NCBI RefSeq assembly: GCF_000212395.1
Contig: NC_015499.1
Location: 461,501 to 525,500, forward strand
Source: Thermodesulfobium narugense DSM 14796
Lineage (GTDB): Bacteria > Thermodesulfobiota > Thermodesulfobiia > Thermodesulfobiales > Thermodesulfobiaceae
Length of the DNA: 64,000 bases
Reading direction: 5' to 3'
Below are positions 6,852 through 14,413 of the stretch, one piece after another. Position numbers and translations under genes: made by a program. Below the pieces are notes generated by a model that was not told the origin of the DNA, made no database searches, and saw only the letters and a program-made list of their open reading frames with translations. How positions within the stretch are numbered: position 1 is the stretch's first letter; each line of letters begins with the position of its first letter.

Positions 6852-9433
6852 AGCCCCCTCCTCATCTTAGTAATGTATCCTGCTGCTTGAGCTGCAGCAG
6901 CTCCAGCGTGTACAACAGAATCGGGGATATCCTTTATGGAACTTGAAGTGCCAGCAACAAATATTCCTTCTATTGAAGTCTTTGCCGGTTCTGTGTTCTC
7001 TTCTACTTCTCTTACGAACATGTGATTGTCCGAATCCAGTTTCATATCTTTGAACGGCTTGAATGCAGTTGTGTTTGACAATAGTCCGACTGATAGTATT
7101 ACCATATCGTGATTGGCAACCTTTATTTGTCCGTCTTCTTCCATGTCTTCGTAAAACAGATTTAGATTGTTTTCTTCGTCTTCTTCTATTCTTGCTACCT
7201 TCCCTTTTACAAATCTTATGCCCATTTCTTTAGCCTGGTGATAAAACTCTTCATATCCTTTGCCGAATGCCCTTATATCAATGTAATATATAGTCAGATC
7301 AGCAGTAGGTAGAGCCCCCATTATAAGTTGTGCCTGTTTTAGAGAATACATACAGCAAACTCTTGAACATATGTTGTTGTCTACCTTTCTATCTCGCGAG
7401 CCCACACACAATATCATTGCAATATTTGATGGCACCTTGCCATCAGATGGCCTTATTACAGCGTTGTATGGTCTGGTAGGAGCAAGTATTCTGTCCATTT
7501 GCATTGCATCGATAACGTTTGGGAATCTGCCAAACCCAAATATTTCCTTTTTGCTAGCGTTAAACAAATTGAATCCTGTAGAAACAATTACAGTATCTAC
7601 TTCTATTTCGTATCTTGTATCTCTAATTGAAAAATCTATTGCATTAGCAGGACAAATGTTTACACATTGGTGGCATTCGCTACAACCGCCACAATCCAGG
7701 CAACCTGTGGCATATTTCTTTACTTCTTCTTCTGAGATAGTTTGTTCTATTTCCTCAAAATTGAAATCTTTTGTTCTAAGATGTGGCTCAAATTTCATGT
7801 GTTTTGGAAAGTTTGAATTGTAGCGATCTTTTATTTCGTTTGGCTTTACAGCAGGAAGTCTGTCATCAAATTTTTCTGAGCCAAAATCCAAATTGTTTAA
7901 AAATAGATCAAGATAAAAAGCCGCTTTTTTTGCACTGGAAATAGCTTTAAGTATATTTGAGTGTCCGTGCACATTGTCGCCACAACTAAATACCCAAGGG
8001 ATTTGGGTCTGATAGAATTCATTAACTTTTAATTCAGATATGTTCGGGTTAGACTCATCAAAGACTAATTGCTCAGGCCTTGGATCCATTGCATAAATAA
8101 TAATATCTGCTTTATCTATTTCATCTAATTTTGAATTAAGAACCAATTTGACTCCTTCGTTTGTTGCATCATCGATTTCTTTTTTTGTAGCGCTCATGTC
8201 AACTCTGTCCTTTTCAAAATGTATTGAAACGTTTGCTTTGTATCTTAATGCTACTCTGGCGCAGTGCATAGCAATGTTGTTTCCACCAATTACAACGACG
8301 TTTTTCGAATTTAGAGTAGAGTGAATATCTTTGTCTTGCAGGAATTTGATAGCGTCAATGACATTCTTTTGCTTTAGAGTTTCTGGATAATCCTTCTCAT
8401 TATAGCTAGTTCCAGTTGACAGCAATACTGCGTCAAATCCGCTTTCTTTTAATGTATTTAGAGAAAAGATCTTCGTGTTTAGCTTTACTTCAATGTTTTG
8501 ATATGATGTTATTTCTTCAATGTCTCTGTCTAGTAAATTCTTTGGAAGCAAGTAACCAGGGATTAATCTAAGTTTGCCCCCCAGTTTATCTGATGATTCG
8601 AAAATAGTTACTCTGTAGCCCTTTTTGGCAAGATAGTACGCAGCGCTCAATCCTGATGGGCCAGAACCAACAATTGCAACTCTCTTGTCTGATAGGTCTT
8701 TTAGTTCTATTTTCTGAGGGGTAGGGGAATTTTCAAAGTGCTTGTCTGCAATGTATCGTTTTATGTTTCTGATAGGGATAGAACCTTCCAATTGGTTTCT
8801 GGTGCATCTTTTTTCGCAGGGGGCAGAACATATTCTGCTAAGAGTTGAGACGAAAGGAGAATCTTCAAGATGTAAGCGATATGCTTCTTCAAATTTTCCA
8901 GATCTTGAAAGCGAAACAAGCCCGTGTGCCTTTACGCCAACGGGGCATACAAAAGTACAAGGTGAGGTGCCAAACCTCTCTATTACTGCTTTTTTTGGAA
9001 CTGCTTGTGGAAATGCAATGTATGCTGCTCTTCTGGGAATAAGATCGCAATTGAACTGGTCAAGCAAAGGGACAGTGCAAGCAAGCTCGCACTGTCCGCA
9101 TCCTGTACACTTGGCTGGGTCAACAAATGTGGCCTTTTTAAGAATTTTAGCTATAAAAGAATTCTTTTCCTTCTTTATCTCTTCAACTTCGCTGTAATTT
9201 AATATTGTGATATTATTGTGAGCAGCTGTAGCAGCCATTTTAGGTGTGGATATGCAACTAGAACAATCAAGAGTGGGAAATACTTTGCTAAGTAGTATCA
9301 TTTTTCCGCCAATACTGGATTCTTTTTCTACAAGAAGCACTTTGAATCCCATATCACCAAGCAATATAGAAGATTCCATTCCAGCAATTCCGCCACCTAT
9401 TACTAATGCGTCAAACTTTTTATAGTCGCTCAT
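6848..9433 (-). CDS. HdrA-type flavoprotein with inserted GltD-like NAD(P)H module
   Basis: An 861-residue composite. Residues 1-120 are the HdrA FAD start (GGGIAGMESS, DCSSCISTPKM) and a [4Fe-4S] site at C109/C112/C115/C119. Residues about 155-530 match the glutamate synthase small subunit/NfnB type: cysteines 159, 163, 202, 206 and 210, then FAD-binding VGSGPSGLSAAYYLAKKGY and NAD(P)-binding VVVIGGNNIAMHCAR. A cysteine-rich stretch at 578-594 leads back into the HdrA body, with CVGSRDRK, CSRVCCMYS and a final GIFVAGTSSSIKDIP FAD motif. Such an insertion would let NAD(P)H exchange electrons with the Hdr core. It lies between mvhD and hdrA in one operon. The fold calls are firm; the electron path is inferred. 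Confidence 0.93.
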   Translation of the reverse strand: MSDYKKFDALVIGGGIAGMESSILLGDMGFKVLLVEKESSIGGKMILLSKVFPTLDCSSCISTPKMAATAAHNNITILNYSEVEEIKKEKNSFIAKILKKATFVDPAKCTGCGQCELACTVPLLDQFNCDLIPRRAAYIAFPQAVPKKAVIERFGTSPCTFVCPVGVKAHGLVSLSRSGKFEEAYRLHLEDSPFVSTLSRICSAPCEKRCTRNQLEGSIPIRNIKRYIADKHFENSPTPQKIELKDLSDKRVAIVGSGPSGLSAAYYLAKKGYRVTIFESSDKLGGKLRLIPGYLLPKNLLDRDIEEITSYQNIEVKLNTKIFSLNTLKESGFDAVLLSTGTSYNEKDYPETLKQKNVIDAIKFLQDKDIHSTLNSKNVVVIGGNNIAMHCARVALRYKANVSIHFEKDRVDMSATKKEIDDATNEGVKLVLNSKLDEIDKADIIIYAMDPRPEQLVFDESNPNISELKVNEFYQTQIPWVFSCGDNVHGHSNILKAISSAKKAAFYLDLFLNNLDFGSEKFDDRLPAVKPNEIKDRYNSNFPKHMKFEPHLRTKDFNFEEIEQTISEEEVKKYATGCLDCGGCSECHQCVNICPANAIDFSIRDTRYEIEVDTVIVSTGFNLFNASKKEIFGFGRFPNVIDAMQMDRILAPTRPYNAVIRPSDGKVPSNIAMILCVGSRDRKVDNNICSRVCCMYSLKQAQLIMGALPTADLTIYYIDIRAFGKGYEEFYHQAKEMGIRFVKGKVARIEEDEENNLNLFYEDMEEDGQIKVANHDMVILSVGLLSNTTAFKPFKDMKLDSDNHMFVREVEENTEPAKTSIEGIFVAGTSSSIKDIPDSVVHAGAAAAQAAGYITKMRRGL

Positions 9434-9450
9434 CGCCTGCTCCTTATAGT

Positions 9451-9846
9451 TTAGTTATTCAATTCGCTTAATGCTTTATGAAACTTTTTGATATGTGAGA
9501 CAAATGATTCAGCACATACGGAACATATTGCAGCCATTTTTACTCTTCTTGGATCTAGGTTGTTTGCTGTGAGGAGTTCTTGTGATTTCTCTACGACCTT
9601 TGCAGTTCTATCTGTGCAGTTAGTTAAATAAGGACAATCTGTTCCATCAGCAGCTATGAATACTCCATCAAAACCACTTTTTATTGCATTTAAAATCCAT
9701 TTTGGGCTTATGCCACTAGAACAAGGAACTGTTATAACTTTAACTGATTCTGGATAGTCCATATGAGACGCTCCCGCAAGGTCAATGCCAGGATCTGAGA
9801 TATTGTTCGTTGAAAAAACTAAGATTTTTGGATTATTAGCAGACAC
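9451..9846 (-). CDS. mvhD: MvhD-like [2Fe-2S] electron-transfer subunit
   Basis: A 131-residue protein of the MvhD/FrhD-delta family, which connects a hydrogenase or dehydrogenase to HdrA through a [2Fe-2S] cluster. Visible features are VPCSSGISPKWILNAI with C42, GTDCPYLTNC with C71 and C77, and ICSVC with C108 and C111. The usual GCHxGDCHY motif is changed to DGTDCPY. No hydrogenase large or small subunit is encoded nearby, so its partner here is more likely the NAD(P)H-linked HdrA/GltD protein. It lies 17 bases before that gene and one base after tusA. Confidence 0.87.
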   Translation of the reverse strand: MSANNPKILVFSTNNISDPGIDLAGASHMDYPESVKVITVPCSSGISPKWILNAIKSGFDGVFIAADGTDCPYLTNCTDRTAKVVEKSQELLTANNLDPRRVKMAAICSVCAESFVSHIKKFHKALSELNN

Positions 9847-9847
9847 T

Positions 9848-10099
9848 TTATTTTCCTCTTTTTACATAAAGTTTCCAATACCCAGCTTCTTCAATATTTC
9901 CCAAAAATTCGTGTCCAACCTTTTCTGCCCACAGCGGGAGGTCTTCGTTTGTCCCTTCATCAGAGGATAGAACTTCCATTATTCCCCCAATAGGTATTGA
10001 GACGATTTCCCTTTTGGCTGCAAGTAGTGGACCAGGGCAGGCACTTCCTCTTGCATCTACTGTTTTGTCTACTTTCAAATTTTTCAGGTCTAAACTCAT
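9848..10099 (-). CDS. tusA: TusA-type sulfur carrier protein
   Basis: An 83-residue TusA/SirA-family protein with the diagnostic VDARGSACPGPLL motif. C21 in the CPGP box is the expected persulfide cysteine. TusA proteins move sulfur from cysteine desulfurases or rhodaneses to DsrE-type acceptors. The three dsrE genes in the same operon make that relay very likely here. It is the second gene of the operon, 19 bases after arsR and one base before mvhD. An upstream AGGAGG supports the ATG at 10099. Confidence 0.93.
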   Translation of the reverse strand: MSLDLKNLKVDKTVDARGSACPGPLLAAKREIVSIPIGGIMEVLSSDEGTNEDLPLWAEKVGHEFLGNIEEAGYWKLYVKRGK

Positions 10100-10118
10100 G
10101 ATACATCCTCCTAAATAT

Positions 10119-10472
10119 TTAATTTTTTATTTTAAAGCAAAGCAGATTGCTTTCTAAACTCATTTCCTTTGCAAAATTGCCCTTCTTTTTCATTGTTTCA
10201 TAGAGGATTTGTCTAATAAGATTGCAGGCTTCACCTAATCTTTTGTCTGAGAGCGAGTAGTAAATTGTTTTGCCCTCTTTTCTGGTTTCTACTAAATTGT
10301 GTGCTCTAAGAAGAGCTAGGTGCTGGCTAACTGTTGATGGCCTAGCGTCAATTGTCTTTGCAATTTCTGTTACGTTTGCCTCTCCTTCAGCAAGCATTGC
10401 TATTATCATAAGCCTTTTTGGGTTGGAAAGGCTTTTGCAAAGCTCTGCATGGGCTTCAAAGAGCTGCAGCAA
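10119..10472 (-). CDS. ArsR/SmtB-family transcriptional repressor
   Basis: A winged-helix regulator of the ArsR family, about 117 residues. The recognition helix region is TIDARPSTVSQHLALLRAHN, followed by the wing (RKEGKTIYYSL). There is no ArsR metal box (CVC). Cysteines lie at the N-terminal helix (ELCKSL), in EACNLI and near the C-terminus (LLCF), so a thiol or persulfide sensor is conceivable. It is the first gene of the hdr operon, behind a promoter with a TTCGAA repeat, so it probably represses its own operon. The start is unclear: a GTG at 10487 lies inside the ribosome-binding site, TTG at 10472 is 14 bases away, and an ATT at 10478 has the best spacing. Confidence 0.88.
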   Translation of the reverse strand: MLQLFEAHAELCKSLSNPKRLMIIAMLAEGEANVTEIAKTIDARPSTVSQHLALLRAHNLVETRKEGKTIYYSLSDKRLGEACNLIRQILYETMKKKGNFAKEMSLESNLLCFKIKN

Positions 10473-10501
10473 ATTAATTATAATCACCTCTTTTTATACA
10501 T

Positions 10502-10522
10502 ATATTCGAACATTCGAAAATA
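10502..10522. promoter_or_regulatory. Probable ArsR operator (TTCGAA repeat)
   Basis: The 14-base core TTCGAACATTCGAA at 10505-10518 is two palindromic TTCGAA units separated by two bases, so it is both a direct and an imperfect inverted repeat. It begins right after the -10 box of the hdr-operon promoter and covers the expected start of transcription, a typical place for a repressor to block. Binding by the ArsR protein is inferred from position. Confidence 0.7.
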
Positions 10523-10551
10523 AGTATATATATTTTTTTCGATTTTGTCAA
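10523..10551 (-). promoter_or_regulatory. Consensus promoter of the arsR-tusA-hdr-dsrE operon
   Basis: On the minus strand, TTGACA (10551-10546), a 17-base spacer and TATACT (10528-10523) form a near-perfect housekeeping promoter. Transcription should start near 10516, about 40 bases before arsR. No other promoter of this quality was seen inside the operon. Confidence 0.85.
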
Positions 10552-10871
10552 TTTAGGAAATTTTAAAGATAACTGAATTGCTTCTGTTACAAATTTTATC
10601 TAATTTTGTTTTTCAATTTATCCTTTAATTTGCTTATTTTTTTTTACAATTTTTTTAGAAAAGGATAATATAAATAGTTTATACGACAAAAATGTTTGAC
10701 ATATTTCTCTTAAATAACTATACTTTTGAAGTTGTTTGAGATCTAATTTAATTTAAATCTAATGAAATTAATTTATTTTTCTAATGAGTTTTAAAAGGGG
10801 TAAAGGGTAAGGATCTTTTTTAGGAGGTAAAAGATATGATTGTACTTTTAAAGGTGATTGAAGTCTTTAAG
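10552..10871. other. AT-rich intergenic stretch with a strong plus-strand promoter
   Basis: Together with the arsR promoter and operator (10502-10551) this fills the gap between arsR and tRNA-Arg. It is very AT-rich. Besides the plus-strand promoter and short ORF listed separately, I see no gene or repeat here. Confidence 0.6.
10696..10724 (+). promoter_or_regulatory. Consensus plus-strand promoter
   Basis: TTGACA (10696-10701), a 17-base spacer and TATACT (10719-10724) match the housekeeping consensus. The transcript would begin near 10731, pass a good ribosome-binding site and a 21-codon ORF, then read antisense through tRNA-Arg toward the LysM/M23 gene at 11014. Confidence 0.75.
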
Positions 10872-10901
10872 TGGCGTGCCCGACAGGATTCGAACCTGTG
10901 A
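10836..10901 (+). CDS. Possible 21-residue leader ORF overlapping antisense tRNA-Arg
   Basis: An ATG preceded by AGGAGG at a good distance, and by a consensus promoter, opens 21 codons that stop at the TGA at 10899-10901. The last nine codons (WRARQDSNL) are the antisense of tRNA-Arg, a classic spurious peptide. The start region is well formed, but the product looks meaningless. It may be a leader, or the remaining 5' end of a gene cut off by the tRNA. Confidence 0.3.
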   Translation: MIVLLKVIEVFKWRARQDSNL

Positions 10902-10948
10902 CCTTTGGATTCGTAGTCCAACGCTCTATCCAACTGAGCTACGGGCAC
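10872..10948 (-). tRNA. tRNA-Arg (anticodon ACG)
   Basis: The minus strand folds as a full cloverleaf: acceptor GTGCCCG/CGGGCAC, D-loop AGCTCAGTTGGATAGAGC, anticodon stem TTGGA/TCCAA around loop CTACGAA (anticodon ACG), T-arm GGTTCGAATCC, discriminator G and an encoded CCA (10872-10874). The A at position 34 would be deaminated to inosine to read CGN codons. A TATAAT box at 10959-10964 on the same strand could be its -10. Confidence 0.97.
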
Positions 10949-10958
10949 AACGTATTTG

Positions 10959-10964
10959 ATTATA
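10959..10964 (-). promoter_or_regulatory. Probable -10 box for tRNA-Arg
   Basis: TATAAT on the minus strand ends 11 bases before the tRNA 5' end, a suitable distance. The -35 region (TTAATT, 17 bases upstream) is a weak match. An 11-bp AT-only inverted repeat (10969-10979 with 10983-10993) lies between this box and the divergent M23 gene. Confidence 0.5.
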
Positions 10965-11013
10965 TCATAAATTTTTAATCAAATTAAAAATTTGACTTTG
11001 AGAGGTGATTTTA

Positions 11014-12021
11014 TTGGGTAATTTTTTTAAAAAATTTAAATTAGGCTCTATCAAGCAATTTTTAGTGAGATACAAAAAAGAAATTTGCTACTTTTTTCCC
11101 ATTATTCCTCTGATTGTAGGGGGGTTAATAATTACAAATAGTGCTAATTTAAATCCAAAAAACGCTAATTTTTCAATTTATCCTGTTCAAAATGTTTCTA
11201 AAGAAGATGTCAAAAAGGTTTCAAGTGAACCAAAATTTCAGATTCAGGATTACACTGTTCAGCCAGGAGATACACTTGAAAGCATAGCTCAAAAGTTCAG
11301 CATTAGTTATCAGACTATTAAGTTGCTGAATGGTATTAAGGATGAAAGCTATCTTAAAATTGGTCAAAAGTTAAAAATTCCTAACATGAACGGCGTTATT
11401 TACACTGTTCAACCCGGAGACACGTTGAGTGAGATCTGTGAAATATATGGAGTTAGTCAGGAAAGAATTTTGAAGTCCAATAATATACCCAATCCTCAAG
11501 AACTTCAGATAGGGCAGGATATATTTATACCTGGGCTTGATGTAGTGTCTGAAGTAGTAAATAAGTGGACTTCAGACAGTAGCAACAATGGATATGAACG
11601 TATTGCTCTATCTTATAGAGGTAGAGGATTTCCTGGTAACTTTATATGGCCTGTAGATGGTCCTATTACTTCTGGCTTTGGTTGGAGAATTCATCCAATT
11701 TTCGGTACTCCCGAGTTTCATACAGGAATTGATATTGGAGTGCCCTATGGTACTCCAGTTAGGGCTGCAGATAGGGGAATAGTTACCTATGCTGGTTGGG
11801 AACACGGTTATGGTGAAATTGTTACCATTAATCATGGAGATGGCATTAGTACTTCCTATTCACATAATAGCTCAATAGTTGTCTCTGTGGGGCAAAGAGT
11901 TAGTCAGGGTCAAGTAATAGCTTATGCTGGTAGCACTGGTTGGTCTACAGGACCACACGTGCTCTTTGAAGTAAAAGTTGACGGAAGATATGTAAACCCT
12001 CTAAATTATTTGCCTAGATAG
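11014..12021 (+). CDS. LysM-LysM-M23 (LytM-like) envelope protein, probably inactive peptidase
   Basis: A 335-residue protein with an N-terminal membrane anchor (about residues 24-45), two LysM peptidoglycan-binding repeats (each starting YTVQPGDTL), and a C-terminal M23 domain. The M23 Zn motif FHTGIDIG and the following YSHNS His are kept, but the usual HxH near the end (GPHLHFE) reads GPHVLFE, losing a zinc ligand. It may therefore be a non-catalytic amidase activator like EnvC/NlpD. The TTG at 11014 lies eight bases after the GAGG of AGAGGTG. The upstream GTG at 11005 sits inside that site. Confidence 0.9.
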   Translation: MGNFFKKFKLGSIKQFLVRYKKEICYFFPIIPLIVGGLIITNSANLNPKNANFSIYPVQNVSKEDVKKVSSEPKFQIQDYTVQPGDTLESIAQKFSISYQTIKLLNGIKDESYLKIGQKLKIPNMNGVIYTVQPGDTLSEICEIYGVSQERILKSNNIPNPQELQIGQDIFIPGLDVVSEVVNKWTSDSSNNGYERIALSYRGRGFPGNFIWPVDGPITSGFGWRIHPIFGTPEFHTGIDIGVPYGTPVRAADRGIVTYAGWEHGYGEIVTINHGDGISTSYSHNSSIVVSVGQRVSQGQVIAYAGSTGWSTGPHVLFEVKVDGRYVNPLNYLPR

Positions 12022-12097
12022 AACTTCTAATTGTATTATTTTATATTATCTGCAACAATGGTTTATAATGATTAAATCATTTTTGGAGGTATAAAAG

Positions 12098-13012
12098 TTG
12101 AGATATGATGTAATTATTTTGGGAGCAGGACCTGCTGGTTTATCTGCTGCGGTTTATATAGCGAGAGCTAATATTTCATCTCTTGTGATAGGTTTGCCTG
12201 ATGGCTCAAGGGCTTCTTGGGCTCACAACATTGAAAACTATCTGGGATTTCCTGAGGGAATTTCTGGTAAAGAATTTAAAGAAAGGTCTGTGGCTCAAGC
12301 AAAAAAATTTGGCGCAATAATTTTAGAAGAAGAAGTTATTGCGGCTAACTATTCTGAAAATGGCGGTTACTACGTTGAAACTAACAAAGAAAATCGTTTT
12401 GAGGCTGATTATTTGATTCTGGCACTGGGCTTGAACGTAAAGCCCTCTGGGGTAAAAAATGAAGTAGAGTATATTGGAAAAGGAGTTTCTTACTGCAGCA
12501 CTTGTGATGGGTTTTTTTATAAAGATAGGCCTGTAGTGGTGATAGGCAACAAAGATTTAGCTGCAAGAGAAACTCTTGACCTTGTTGAATTCGCTTCGAA
12601 AATAACTTTGATTTCTCATGCAAAGGATTTTGAGATCTCTGAAAACTTTCTGAATAAGCTGAAACAAAATAACGTTGAATTGAGAACGGGAAAGGCAATT
12701 GAAGTGCTTGGCGATGGAGAAAAAGTTACAGGAGTTTTGCTGGATGATGGAAGTAAGATAACTACCGACGGCGTTTTCTTTGCTTTGGGAAATATGGGGT
12801 CGCTTGACATAGCTAGATTTTTAGGGTTAGAAATTAACGAAAAGACAAAATCGATTGTGGTAGACAGATCAATGAAGACTAACATCCCAGGAATATATGC
12901 CGCTGGCGATTGCACCGGTGAACCTTATCAGGTTTCTACTGCTGTAGGAGAGGGCGCAATTGCTGCCCTTGAAATTATTCATGAAATAAGAAATAGAAAG
13001 GACAGAAGATGA
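12098..13012 (+). CDS. trxB: Thioredoxin reductase-like flavoprotein
   Basis: A 304-residue class II pyridine nucleotide-disulfide oxidoreductase. FAD binding: ILGAGPAGLSAAVYIARA at the N-terminus and IPGIYAAGDCTGEPYQV at the C-terminus. The redox-active CSTCDG lies near residue 135, between the two nucleotide-binding halves, as in thioredoxin reductase. The NAD(P)H domain starts VVVIGNKDLAARETLDLV, where GNKDLA replaces the usual GGGNSA, so cofactor preference is uncertain; a ferredoxin-linked or NADH enzyme is possible. The TTG start has GGAGGT seven bases upstream. It overlaps the next gene by four bases. Confidence 0.88.
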   Translation: MRYDVIILGAGPAGLSAAVYIARANISSLVIGLPDGSRASWAHNIENYLGFPEGISGKEFKERSVAQAKKFGAIILEEEVIAANYSENGGYYVETNKENRFEADYLILALGLNVKPSGVKNEVEYIGKGVSYCSTCDGFFYKDRPVVVIGNKDLAARETLDLVEFASKITLISHAKDFEISENFLNKLKQNNVELRTGKAIEVLGDGEKVTGVLLDDGSKITTDGVFFALGNMGSLDIARFLGLEINEKTKSIVVDRSMKTNIPGIYAAGDCTGEPYQVSTAVGEGAIAALEIIHEIRNRKDRR

Positions 13013-14355
13013 CTAACATGATCAATATTAAAAGGATTATTCTATTTTTAGCATTGTGGGTATTTTTGGTTTCTAGTGCATATGCAGCTGCTTTTACTCC
13101 TGATGGGAATCTTGTAGGAAATAATATACCAGTAAGGGATGGTCCTGGTACAAGTTTTAAGATCATCAAAATAATTAACCAGACTACACCCATTCAATCG
13201 GTAGAAAAGCAGGGAGATTGGTATAAAGTAAAATTTCAGGATAATTCAGAGGGTTGGGTTATAGGTTACTTTGTGGCTCTAACCAAGCAAGCACCTGGCT
13301 CTATTATAACTTTTGATAAGTTAAAAGATATTAAAGCTCTAGGTATTCAAGATGACAACGACGTCTGGGCTGCTACAAGCTTTGGAATCTTTTTAATAGA
13401 ATCTGCTACGAAAGTTATACCTTACAACGACGGATATCCTTTGGGATATGAGGTTGAAAAATTTTATTTTGATAACAAAAACGTCTATGCCCTCTTCAAA
13501 AAAGGTGATAACGATAGAAAAATTATGTACTTGAAAGACAAAAAGTGGGTAGGTCTAGATACAAAATTTGAATACAGTACTGTGTACTATCAAGGCGATT
13601 CTTACTTTTGGCTTGGCGGAAAGAATGGAATTGAACTCTGGGATCTTAAAGGACCAAAGTTAGTTTCCTCTTTCCCAGAAAAGGAATACCACGCTTTTAG
13701 TTCGGTTCTTAGCATTTACAGGGATTCTAATGATCTTTGGGTTGGAACCGAAAAGGGACTTTATATGCTAGACCTTAAGACAAACAAGATTATTACTTAT
13801 TCGGAAAAGAATCATTTAATAATGGGTGCTTTTACCCTAATACTTGGTGATAAAGACAGAATTTATGCTGTTTCCAGAGAAACTAATATGCTGGGTTTAA
13901 ACATTTCTTGTGCTTTGAATATTTATGATAAGAAAACTCATAAGTGGATAAACTATCTGCCTGCTGATTATCCGCCGGGGATAACCTCTTATCCATGGAT
14001 AGAAAAGGGCATAGTAACCGATGACGGGGCATGGTTTAGCGTGTTTCAGGATCAGTCCACTCTCATAACGGGATATGGTGTAGTTCACTACATCAGTAAG
14101 GGCAACAAATTTCAAGATTATTATGTGCCAAAAATCTATTCAGACTCAATATATGGCTTTGCTTACCAAAATGGTAAGCTATATATGATGAGTCCTAAAG
14201 GCGTATTGACCTATAACGAAGCTACAGGCGATTTTGGAAAGATTACAAAAGCGGATGGCTTGTTAGATAACGATATCAAAGCTCTTGCAGTATATGGCAA
14301 TACCCTATGGATTGGTGGTCCTCAAGGTATAACCAGATACAATGTAGGAAAGTAA
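13009..14355 (+). CDS. Secreted SH3b plus beta-propeller protein
   Basis: A 448-residue exported protein. A signal peptide (about residues 8-27, ending SSAYAAA) is followed by a bacterial SH3 domain (about 33-92: NIPVRDGPGTSFKII, GWVIGYF), a cell-wall-binding fold. The remainder contains repeated Trp/Gly blades such as DLWVGTEKGLYMLDL and TLWIGGPQGITRYN, resembling the periplasmic propeller of hybrid two-component sensors, but with no membrane span or kinase behind it. It probably binds peptidoglycan or another envelope ligand. It starts at ATGA, overlapping the reductase gene. Confidence 0.8.
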   Translation: MTNMINIKRIILFLALWVFLVSSAYAAAFTPDGNLVGNNIPVRDGPGTSFKIIKIINQTTPIQSVEKQGDWYKVKFQDNSEGWVIGYFVALTKQAPGSIITFDKLKDIKALGIQDDNDVWAATSFGIFLIESATKVIPYNDGYPLGYEVEKFYFDNKNVYALFKKGDNDRKIMYLKDKKWVGLDTKFEYSTVYYQGDSYFWLGGKNGIELWDLKGPKLVSSFPEKEYHAFSSVLSIYRDSNDLWVGTEKGLYMLDLKTNKIITYSEKNHLIMGAFTLILGDKDRIYAVSRETNMLGLNISCALNIYDKKTHKWINYLPADYPPGITSYPWIEKGIVTDDGAWFSVFQDQSTLITGYGVVHYISKGNKFQDYYVPKIYSDSIYGFAYQNGKLYMMSPKGVLTYNEATGDFGKITKADGLLDNDIKALAVYGNTLWIGGPQGITRYNVGK

Positions 14356-14413
14356 AATTTAGTTGTTAAGATGAAATTAGAAAATTTATTTAAAAATAAG
14401 GCAGGAGTTTCTC

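Noticed and set aside
7371-7823. 150-codon plus-strand open frame
   Set aside because: It lies antisense within the hdrA/gltD fusion gene, has no ribosome-binding site and its translation looks like a shadow of that gene.
8742-9197. 151-codon plus-strand open frame
   Set aside because: Antisense to the GltD-like module of the HdrA fusion; no family features and no promoter or ribosome-binding site.
10969-10993. AT-only inverted repeat as a terminator
   Set aside because: The stem has no G-C pairs and would be unstable at high temperature; it may only reflect base composition.
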